From contig JAVLRN010000037.1 in the NCBI GenBank assembly GCA_032821775.1, positions 1 through 29,453 on the forward strand: a DNA stretch of 29,453 nt, in the 5' to 3' direction. This document shows positions 1 through 6,931 of this stretch, in pieces. The notes beneath the pieces are model-generated. The model was not told the origin of the DNA. It was given only the letters and a program-made list of their open reading frames with translations, and made no database searches. A program made the position numbers and the translations under genes. Each line of letters starts with the position of its first letter. Within the stretch, counting starts at the first letter, position 1. The stretch comes from Sanguinoderma infundibulare (lineage: Eukaryota > Basidiomycota > Agaricomycetes > Polyporales > Polyporaceae).

Positions 1-351
1 AGTCATAATAGTCAAATTTTAATTCATGTTTTAGGTAAATTAAGTTTATTTAGAAGTAATTCTTTTTCTAAAATTGTTCGAACATTTTTAAGATATCAAT
101 CTCATAAAATGATGTTTAGAAGTAATTTTAATAAATTTAGTAAATCTGTTACTATTTTAACCGGTATTAATATTAAATTAGGTGGTAGATTAATGAGAGG
201 TAAAATTGTACCTAGAAGAACAGTTAACAAAATTCAATATGGAAGTTTATCTAGAAGTAAAGCTAATTATGTAACTACAGCGAGATTAACTCAAAAAAAT
301 AAAAGAGGTGCTTTCAGTTTTACTGTTTCTATTGGACATAAATTTTTTTAA
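1..351 (+). CDS. rps3: Mitochondrial small-subunit ribosomal protein S3 (C-terminal part)
   Basis: The reading frame is open from the first base of the window and ends in TAA at 349-351, so this is the 3' end of a longer gene. The visible 116 residues are basic and contain GGRLMRGKIVPRRTV followed by GSLSRSKANYVTT and a terminal GAFSFTVSIGHKFF. This matches the C-terminal domain of fungal mitochondrial S3, where the loop GRLxGK..R contacts 16S-like rRNA. S3 sits at the mRNA entry channel of the small ribosomal subunit. Gene identity rests on this recognisable tail; the N-terminal half and start codon lie outside the window. An ATG at 109 is internal. The stop is followed by TTACCCCCTTT, a motif that recurs after other stops here. 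Confidence 0.85.
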   Translation, partial: SHNSQILIHVLGKLSLFRSNSFSKIVRTFLRYQSHKMMFRSNFNKFSKSVTILTGINIKLGGRLMRGKIVPRRTVNKIQYGSLSRSKANYVTTARLTQKNKRGAFSFTVSIGHKFF

Positions 352-941
352 TTACCCCCTTTATTTTTAAAATTAATTTATTAACATTAAGGGTTTAATT
401 GAATCCATTAACATTTCATCACTATTAGAATATAAACTTTTTTAAAATAAAATAATTTTTAATAAAATTTTTATTTAATTAAAGCATATACTAACAGCGT
501 AGGTTTCATTGTACCCCCCCCCTATTACACTAGTTTATAGTTCCATACTTATAAAATTTTATCCAAAGGAGTAGGTTGTAATGGTTTAATCTTTTTTTTT
601 TGTATAATTATTTTTAATTTTATTTATATTTATTATAATAAACAATTTTATTATATTTTTAATTATATAAAATATTTATATTTATATTATTAAATAGTAT
701 GATATTATTTTTAATTTTTAATTTAAATTTAAATTTAAATTTAAAAGAGTCCATTAATAAATATTATGATCGAGGTTAAATCCTAAAAAAAAAAATATTT
801 TTTAATAGTAAATAAAATGCTTTTTGGTTAAACCTACTTGATATATCAATATCTTGTTTACGACCAATCTATTTTTTTAAAATAAAATAAAATTAATAAA
901 ATATGTGGTCAAATAAAAATAAAAAAAAAAATAAATAAAAT
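352..941. other. Intergenic spacer rps3-nad6, no gene seen
   Basis: This 590-base spacer holds low-complexity AT sequence. It contains a C5 run at 355-359 just after rps3, a run of nine C at 514-522, and a short tandem array of ATTTAA units at about 720-744. I see no tRNA, no convincing ORF and no RNase P RNA signature. It may hold transcript-processing or promoter signals, but none can be identified by sequence. Confidence 0.6.
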
Positions 942-1553
942 ATGAAAATTTTCTTAATAGATTTATTAGCCTTTGCTGCTCTATTTTCTAGTGTTTTAGT
1001 GATTACATCTAAAAATCCTGTAATAGCAGTTATTTTCTTAATTTCAGTATTTGTAAATGCTGCTGGATATTTAATATTATTAGGTATAGGTTTTATAGGT
1101 ATCTCTTATATTATAGTTTACATCGGTGCCATTGCAGTATTATTTTTATTTGTGATAATGATGATTAATATCAAATTAACAGATATATTAGAAACTGGTT
1201 CTCAATATACTAAAAATTTACCTTTAGCATTATCTATAGGTTTATTATTTATATATGAAATCTTCAGTATAATGCCATTTAGTATTGGTAATGTTTCAAT
1301 AATTTCTACACTATTAAAAAGTTTTACACATTTAAATGTTTTATTAGTAAATTCAGATTTATCAACATGTAGTGATTTATTTATTGCATTTAATACCGGT
1401 ATAGCAGATACTTCTTTAACTCCTTTCTTACAAATTGAAGCTATTGGACAAGGTCTTTATACCTATGGAGCAACATGGCTAATAATTATTAGTCTTATCT
1501 TATTATTAGCTATGATCGCGCCAATCTTTATTTCAAAAACTAAAAAAAACTAA
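942..1553 (+). CDS. nad6: NADH:ubiquinone oxidoreductase subunit 6
   Basis: The 203-residue protein is a proton-pumping membrane-arm subunit of respiratory complex I. It is very hydrophobic, with about five membrane helices. The conserved ND6 stretch is visible: NPVIAVIFLISVFVNAAGYLILLG, then FIGISYIIVYIGAIAVLFLFVIMMI, which forms the helix with a pi-bulge next to the E-channel. Length is normal for a fungal ND6. The ATG at 942 is the first in frame and gives the expected N-terminus (MKIFLIDLLAF). It ends in TAA and is followed 15 bases later by CCCCCTTTTT. There is no intron. The identification is firm. Confidence 0.95.
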   Translation: MKIFLIDLLAFAALFSSVLVITSKNPVIAVIFLISVFVNAAGYLILLGIGFIGISYIIVYIGAIAVLFLFVIMMINIKLTDILETGSQYTKNLPLALSIGLLFIYEIFSIMPFSIGNVSIISTLLKSFTHLNVLLVNSDLSTCSDLFIAFNTGIADTSLTPFLQIEAIGQGLYTYGATWLIIISLILLLAMIAPIFISKTKKN

Positions 1554-1882
1554 AAACAAATCAATAACCCCCTTTTTCTAAAATAACATCTAATATTAAA
1601 GATAATTTGAATATCTTTTATATTAATGATTCTATAAAAATAATCATTAAAAAAAAAAATAGATTTACTCAATGTTTATATTCAATCATATTTCTATATT
1701 CATAGTTTATATTTAAATGTACTTAATAGTTGTAACAACCAATCCAAATAACAGCAATATATATTTTCTCATTTGAATTTAAAAGAATCAATATCTCATT
1801 ATTTTGTTTGCTTAATGTATAAGCAAGAGATAGTTCTTAATAATTAATAAGAGCCCATTTAATTTAAAATATTTTTTTACTT
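1554..1882. other. Intergenic spacer nad6-atp8, no gene seen
   Basis: The 329-base spacer holds the C5 motif at 1568-1572 and otherwise AT-rich sequence. I find no tRNA cloverleaf or ORF in it. Confidence 0.6.
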
Positions 1883-2041
1883 ATGCCACAATTAATTCCC
1901 TTTTACTTTTTAAATCAATTATACTTCTCATTTGTAGTATTATTTGTAGTTATTTATATTTTATCTAAATATTTTTTACCTTTATTTACTTTACAACAAG
2001 TTATTAGATTATTTATTGTTAAATTAAATAATAAATCTTAA
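1883..2041 (+). CDS. atp8: ATP synthase F0 subunit 8
   Basis: This is a short 52-residue ORF. It begins MPQLIPFYFLNQ, the fungal form of the MPQL signature that opens mitochondrial ATP8. A single membrane helix follows (about residues 14-33), then a basic tail ending KLNNKS. ATP8 is part of the F0 peripheral stalk foot in the inner membrane. Length is normal for fungi (about 48-55 residues). The gene lies between nad6 and trnS, and a perfect hairpin starts 45 bases after its TAA stop. Confidence 0.93.
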   Translation: MPQLIPFYFLNQLYFSFVVLFVVIYILSKYFLPLFTLQQVIRLFIVKLNNKS

Positions 2042-2085
2042 TTTTACTTAAAAATTTTTTTAAATAAGATATCTTATATTTTATA

Positions 2086-2117
2086 TAAATAATAGGGGTA
2101 AATACCCCTATTATTTA
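2086..2117 (+). terminator. Perfect inverted repeat after atp8 (possible RNA 3'-end or processing hairpin)
   Basis: TAAATAATAGGGGTA at 2086-2100 is exactly complementary to 2103-2117, separated by AA. The RNA would form a stem of about 13-14 bp with GGGG:CCCC at the tip. It lies downstream of atp8 and upstream of trnS. Fungal mitochondria do not use bacterial rho-independent termination as a rule, so a role in RNA stability or processing is an inference. The structure itself is seen directly. Confidence 0.5.
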
Positions 2118-2266
2118 ATATTAAAAAAAAAATAAATATTATTTTATTTTGTTATATAACCAGTTAAAGTTAAATTTAAATAAATCAAGCCAATGATCCA
2201 AATTAAAAAATAAAATATAAAAAAAAAGCTAACAAAATATAATTATTTTTTTTAACCTTATTTTGA

Positions 2267-2347
2267 GGAATAGTTTTCATTGGTAAGTTAAAACGATTGC
2301 TAATTGTTCGGGTAATACCCTTGGAGGTTCGACTCCTCTCTATTCCG
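2267..2347 (+). tRNA. trnS: tRNA-Ser (GCU)
   Basis: The acceptor stem GGAATAG pairs with CTATTCC. The anticodon stem AACGA/TTGTT closes the loop TTGCTAA, giving anticodon GCU. A class II variable arm (CGGGTAATACCC) is present, as expected for serine tRNA. The T arm is GGAGG-TTCGACT-CCTCT. It reads AGY serine codons. Confidence 0.93.
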
Positions 2348-2473
2348 ATTAACTTGTTTATACTTTAATAAATAATAAAAACAAATAATTAAATTTTAGT
2401 AGAAAAAAAAATTATTTTATTAATAATCTAATGAAGTCCAATTTATAAAAATAAGAATATAAAACAAGGAGCA

Positions 2474-3166
2474 ATGATCTTTTTAAGTATCTTAATTTTA
2501 ATAGTGGCAATTGCCCTTCCATCATTTAACCAAAATATAAGATCCGTCTTATATGTAAGAATATCTTCTATAATATTTATTTATGCCGGAGCATTATCTT
2601 TAAATGCTTTCTATATTCAGTCAATTGGATCAGGTATAGGTATTTATAGTGGATTATTCCAAGTAACAGCCATTTCTCAATTATTAGACGTTTTAATCTT
2701 ATTAATAGGAAGTTTAATCTTAATATCATGGCCATCTCTAAATATATCAAAAGTAAAATTAACAGAAAGTATACCATATGCAGGAGAATATTCATTAATT
2801 GTATTATTTAGTACATTTGGAGCATCTTTATTAGTATCATCAGCAGATTTAATTTCAATGTATTTAAGTATAGAATTACAATCTTTTGGTGTATATGTTT
2901 TAACAACTTTATATAGAGATTCAGAATCAGCAACTTCAGCAGGATTAAAATATTTTCTATTAGGAAGTTTATCCTCATGTATAATCCTACTAGGAAGTGG
3001 ATTAGTTTATACTTATACAGGCTTAACAAATTTAGAAAGTATATATAATTTAATAAGTGTAAGTGAAAATACAGCTATCTTACAAGGTTTAAGTTTAGGA
3101 ATAGTCTTAATAATAGTAGGATATTTATTTAAAGTATCAGCAGCACCATTACATAATTGGGCTCCT
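2474..3166 (+). CDS. nad2: NADH dehydrogenase subunit 2, exon 1
   Basis: Exon 1 encodes residues 1-231 of ND2, an antiporter-like proton-pumping subunit of complex I. Recognisable features are YAGALSLNAFYIQ near the start, the helix with SADLISMYLSIELQSFGVYVL (the conserved Glu of the antiporter core), and VGYLFKVSAAPLHNWAP, which holds the TM7 Lys/His region. The exon boundary follows from protein continuity: HNWAP here continues as [11 protein letters not shown] after the intron. The exon ends ...GCTCCT, with a terminal U as group I introns require. With exon 2 the protein is 502 residues, a normal fungal ND2 length. The frame stays open into the intron, so the intron ORF is fused to this exon. 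Confidence 0.93.
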
Positions 3167-4474
3167 GCGTGGTGTTTCGGGAAAACACCTAAGTGGGAAA
3201 AACTACCAAACTCCGGGAACTCCCTAAAGCTTATGATACCAAGCTATCTTCGAAAGATTATATGTGGATGAGGTAATTACTCATGTATGGTAACAAGTCA
3301 TAAGATGAATGAAAACGAAATGGGATATCGCGGATCTAAGTTAGGCATATGGCCTGTAAAAGAGCAACGAGTAGATGGTAGTTGGTTTTTAGCTAACAAA
3401 GCTAGAAGCTTAAGGTGTACTCTAATGGGCGGCGAAAGTCGTTATCAACTCAAAATCCCTTCTAAACAATTAAATTCACAAAAATTTTCTTTTTCTACTT
3501 TAACTAACAACAGTGTAAACAATGTTATAAATCCATGGTTTATTACAGGGTTCATAGACGCTGAAGGATGTTTTCAGATTTCAATTAGACACGATAAAAA
3601 ATATAAAACTAATTGAAGAATATCCCTTACTTTTCAAATAAAACTACATGTTAAGGATATAGCCTTATTAAATAATATTAAAAATACTTTAGGTATAGGT
3701 ACTATTACATTACATAACAAGGATACGGCTAATTTTAATGTATATTCTATAAAAGAATTACAAGTAATCATTGATCATTTTGTAAAATACCCATTAATAA
3801 CAGCCAAATATTCTGATTTTTTATTATTTAAACAAGCTTTTGAAATTATTAAAAGGGGGGATCATCTAACTGAAAAAGGTTTATTAGAAATAGTAGGTTT
3901 AAAAAGCGCACTTAATTTAGGATTATCTGATAAGTTAAGAGCAGCTTTACCTAATTTTTTACCTGTTACTAGACCGGCATTTAAATTTAATGGTATACCT
4001 AATCCATTTTGGGTAGCCGGTTTCATTAGTGGAGATGGTTCTTTCTATTTAAGTATTAGATCTAAAATTTCTCCAACTAGCACTACCGGTAACATTTGAA
4101 AAAGTGTTTCTTTGGTCTTTGGAGTCACTTTACATATCAGAGATAAAGAGGTAATCCAAGCTTTGTCTTCTTACTTTACTTCATTAAATGGTAAAGGTTC
4201 TGATAGCTTAACAGTAAAGCCTTATTCTATTTCTATAACAAAACACTCTGTTAGTCTTTACATCAGAAGGTTTTCTGAAATTATTAATATAATTATTCCC
4301 TTTTTTGATAAGCATCCTATTCTTGGAGTAAAAAGTTTAGACTTTACCGATTTCAAAAAAGTAGCTGAAATTCTTCAAAATAAAGGGCATTTAACTAGTT
4401 TAGGGTTTGAATCTATTCAAAAATTAAATTCTACTATGAATCTCAGAAGACCTTGAGGATCAGACACAAAGTAG
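3167..4474 (+). CDS. LAGLIDADG homing endonuclease, in frame with nad2 exon 1, with in-frame UGA codons
   Basis: The frame of nad2 exon 1 continues through the intron to TAG at 4472-4474 if UGA is read as Trp. Four UGA codons interrupt it: 3269, 3614, 4097 and 4454. Two LAGLIDADG_1 motifs are intact: [13 protein letters not shown] (acidic Glu) at about 3536 and [12 protein letters not shown] (acidic Asp) at about 4010. Each is followed by the usual domain ([12 protein letters not shown]...; [14 protein letters not shown]...). At least the second and third UGA sit where the family has Trp ([20 protein letters not shown]). The product would cut intronless nad2 and may aid splicing. With UGA as stop the protein is broken. 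The trnW seen in this window has anticodon CCA, so expression is uncertain. Confidence 0.8.
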
Positions 4475-4553
4475 ATTTAAAATATTGCTAGCTGGTAAAG
4501 TAAAAAAAAAAATGAAAATATTAATTAATTGCATGATAAATTTGATAGCCGTG
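3167..4553 (+). other. Group I intron in nad2
   Basis: The 5' exon ends in U and the intron's last base is G (…GCCGTG|GAT), as in group I introns, and the exons join in frame. The first 300 bases after the splice site show structured, GC-richer sequence with motifs such as ACTCCGGGAACTCCCTAAAGCTT. An intron core therefore precedes the endonuclease reading frame, which crosses the core as an open frame fused to exon 1. I did not assign the subgroup by folding; the look differs from the five other introns here, which carry the ATGCTGGAA...CAGCAGGAAACC core. Confidence 0.8.
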
Positions 4554-5369
4554 GATGTCTATGATGATAGTCCAACAATAGTAACCATATGGTTAACAAT
4601 TATGCCTAAAATATCAATCTTAATCTTCTTATTAGAAATACAAAGTCAAATAGGAAATAGTTTAATAACAATCTTTTCATTAACATTGAAAAATTTATTA
4701 TTAATAAGTTCATTATTATCTTTATTAATAGGAACTATAGTTGGTTTAGCACAATCAAGAATAAAAAGATTATTAGCCTACAGTACTATTTCACATATAG
4801 GTTTCATATTATTAGCTTTAGCTATAAATACGGAACAATCAATAGATTCTTTCTTATTTTATATTATCCAATATTCTATTACTAATTTAAATACATTTTT
4901 AATTTTAATAGCATTAGGTTATATATTGAAAAATAATAGTCAATCTATTTTAGATTCATTCCAAGATATTAAATATATTACTGAACTTAAAGGTTTATTC
5001 TTTAATAATCCATTATTAAGTTTAAGTTTAACTATTTGTTTATTTAGTATGGCTGGTGTACCTCCTTTATTAGGTTTCTTTTCAAAACAATTTGTATTGT
5101 ATTCAGCAATGCAAAGTGAATATTACTTTATTGGTATCTTAGCCATTATTGTAAGTGTTATAAGTGCTTCTTATTACTTAAAAATTATTAAAGTTTTACA
5201 TTCTGAATCTAAAGATATGGTAGAAGCTACAGAAAGTCAAACTTCTTTAAGTTCACTTCATAGTTTTATGATTTCAACTTTAACTTTATTTATCTTATTA
5301 TTTATTTTAAAACCTTCAATATTATTAAATAGTACACAATTACTAGCATTATCTTTATTTTATTGTTAA
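4554..5369 (+). CDS. nad2: NADH dehydrogenase subunit 2, exon 2
   Basis: Exon 2 encodes residues 232-502 of ND2. It opens [23 protein letters not shown], the conserved block after the intron site in fungal ND2. It also carries [18 protein letters not shown] (antiporter-family motif with the conserved His) and [20 protein letters not shown] (TM12 Lys). The first codon GAT is chosen because it restores the NWAP|DVYD sequence and follows an intron-final G. The upstream ATG at about 4512-4534 and TTG-type starts belong to the intron. The TAA stop is one base from the nad3 ATG, so the two genes are very likely co-transcribed. Confidence 0.93.
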   Translation, partial: DVYDDSPTIVTIWLTIMPKISILIFLLEIQSQIGNSLITIFSLTLKNLLLISSLLSLLIGTIVGLAQSRIKRLLAYSTISHIGFILLALAINTEQSIDSFLFYIIQYSITNLNTFLILIALGYILKNNSQSILDSFQDIKYITELKGLFFNNPLLSLSLTICLFSMAGVPPLLGFFSKQFVLYSAMQSEYYFIGILAIIVSVISASYYLKIIKVLHSESKDMVEATESQTSLSSLHSFMISTLTLFILLFILKPSILLNSTQLLALSLFYC

Positions 5370-5370
5370 T

Positions 5371-5736
5371 ATGAATAATATTTTAATGTTATTTATTTTT
5401 GTACCAATTTTAACTGGTATTTTATTATTACTTAATTTTTTATTAGCACCTAAAAATGCTTATGAATCTAAAGTTTCAGCTTATGAATGTGGTTTCTCAC
5501 CAATTTATGGTCAGACTAGAAATGTTTTCCATATTAATTTCTTCTTAGTTGCTTTATTATTTTTAATTTTTGATTTAGAAGTACTGTTACTTTATCCCTT
5601 AGCTGTTACATTGTACCAAGTAAGCGTTTTTGGTTTCTCTGTAGTACTTATATTCTTCATTGTATTAACTATTGGGTTTATACTTGAAATAGGATCGGGT
5701 TCTATCTCTATTAGTAATAAAGAAATAAAAAATTAA
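5371..5736 (+). CDS. nad3: NADH dehydrogenase subunit 3
   Basis: The 121-residue ND3 is a three-helix membrane subunit of complex I near the quinone site. The conserved loop SKVSAYECGFSPI (with the Cys of the active/deactive switch) is present, followed by FHINFFLVALLFLIFDLEVLLLYPLA with the FDLE signature. Length is normal for fungi. It starts one base after the nad2 stop, the classic nad2-nad3 pair of fungal mitochondria. The C-terminal tail after residue 105 (SGSISISNKEIKN) is polar. CCCCCTT follows the stop by four bases. Confidence 0.95.
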   Translation: MNNILMLFIFVPILTGILLLLNFLLAPKNAYESKVSAYECGFSPIYGQTRNVFHINFFLVALLFLIFDLEVLLLYPLAVTLYQVSVFGFSVVLIFFIVLTIGFILEIGSGSISISNKEIKN

Positions 5737-6185
5737 ATATCCCCCTTCTTAATTATAATTCTTACGAAATTAAAAACCTTCTAAAAAATAGTTAAGTACT
5801 AAAGTATCGGGATATATGGTATTTTTATAGAAAGAATCTAATTAAATAATATTACAAGAACTTATACTCCTGTTACCTACATCTTGCCATTAAATGTTTA
5901 ATTGAAGCATTATGGAACACCATGTTTTTTCTAATCTCTCCTAAAAGCCAGTAACATTCTATTCGAATAAGGTACCATCTAGTACCTAAATACTTTAAAA
6001 TAGAATAATGAAATCTTATTCATTAATAAAATGTCAAAAAAGAACTAATTTAGTATAAAACCAAAAAATAAATAAAGCCTTTAATATCAATCAAAATATA
6101 AACTATTCAAGGGGTATAAGAAATTATATCTATTCTGAATAGAACAATTTAAATTATAAACTAATTATTTTTTTAAAAAAAGTAA
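5737..6185. other. Spacer between nad3 and the plasmid-derived block
   Basis: No intact gene is seen in these 449 bases. The - strand shows short stretches that look like protein broken by stops (about 5850-6000), so this may be decayed plasmid sequence; support is weak. Near the right end GGGGTATAAGAAATTATA (about 6114) resembles GGGGGTATAAAAAATTATA (6186), a short imperfect repeat. Confidence 0.4.
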
Positions 6186-6199
6186 GGGGGTATAAAAAA

Positions 6200-6774
6200 T
6201 TATAGGTATATTATTAAGTGATCTGTAAATAAATAGTCCATAAAATCAGGTATTTCACTTACTACTTCTTCAGTTTGAATGTCTTTATCAGTAGTAGGTA
6301 CATCAGTTTGAATATCTTTTTCTACAGAATGTACATCAGTTTGAATGTCTTTTTCTAGAGTAGGTACTACTTCAGTAGGTACTTCCTCAGTTTGGGTATC
6401 CATTTCAACTACTGTAATTATTTTAGTTTGTGAATCTTTATCTTCAGTGAAAATTTCAGTTTGAATATATTTCTCTGTAGTAGGTACTACTTCAGTCGGT
6501 ATAACTTCAGTCTGTACCTCTTCACTTCGTGATTTTGTTTCAACTACTACTACTTCTTCAGTTTGTAAACCTTTTCTTCTGTGATTATTTCAGTTTGTAA
6601 ACCTTTTTCTAATCTTGGTTCTTTCTCAGTTTGTGTAGATTTGTCTTGTTCTTCTATAGATTTACCAGAATAATATTTCCTATACAAACCCCAACAAAGA
6701 CTGAATGTTGCCCCAATTAATACTGGATAGATAACATAGTCCATGTTTATAGGATGTAAAATTAATTTTTCCAT
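6200..6774 (-). CDS. Membrane-anchored QT-repeat protein, split by one frameshift
   Basis: Two - strand frames overlap in sense: 6774-6550 and about 6575-6200. The second is open without stops from the frameshift to its TAA at 6200. Reading one extra A in the run near 6573 joins them into about 191 residues. The N-terminus has one membrane helix (about residues 12-29, YVIYPVLIGATFSLCWGLY), then a basic turn, then an acidic tail built of about ten short repeats ending in Q-T-E/D (STQTE, GLQTE, EVQTE, YIQTE, DTQTE, three DIQTD/E). The tail ends hydrophobic (FMDYLFTDHLIIYL). I do not recognise a family. It is the last gene of the plasmid block. The 22-bp element lies 37 bases upstream and CCCCCTTACTTTTTTT follows its stop. 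The frameshift may be real or a sequencing error. Confidence 0.6.
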
Positions 6775-6810
6775 AAAGTTATTTGTTTTATTTTTTTTTT
6801 TGTTTTTCTA

Positions 6811-6832
6811 TAGAATAGAATACGTCTATCAA
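6811..6832 (-). promoter_or_regulatory. 22-bp element upstream of the QT-repeat gene (copy 1)
   Basis: TAGAATAGAATACGTC... (22 bases, + strand) is repeated exactly at 13123-13144 in the same orientation. Both copies lie just upstream of a - strand plasmid gene: 37 bases before the QT-repeat start and 89 before the orf341 start. A shared promoter is the simplest reading, but a recombination or replication site is possible. Confidence 0.5.
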
Positions 6833-6931
6833 TATTTAAGTTTAAAAATTTATTTTAGAATTATTTTTACTTAAAGAATGATATTCTCTTCTATAACTTA
6901 GTATGTAACTATTCTTTGTAATTTTTTGTAA

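Noticed and set aside
720..744. ATTTAA repeats considered as a CRISPR-like or origin array
   Set aside because: Contiguous short AT units with no spacers; a simple microsatellite.
744..755. AAGAGTCCATT upstream of nad6 resembles AAGAGCCCATT at 1849 before atp8
   Set aside because: Only two imperfect copies at very different distances from the starts; too weak to call a promoter.
2465..2470. AAGGAG eight bases before nad2 ATG, like a Shine-Dalgarno site
   Set aside because: Fungal mitochondrial ribosomes do not use Shine-Dalgarno pairing, and other core genes here lack it; treated as chance.
2577..3029. - strand ORFs opposite nad2
   Set aside because: They are Leu/Ile-rich shadows of the nad2 exon with no independent features.
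6128..6144. TCTATTCTGAATAGA near the left edge as a possible terminal inverted repeat partner of the 13123 element
   Set aside because: Only about eight bases match in inverted orientation; plasmid terminal repeats are normally hundreds of bases.
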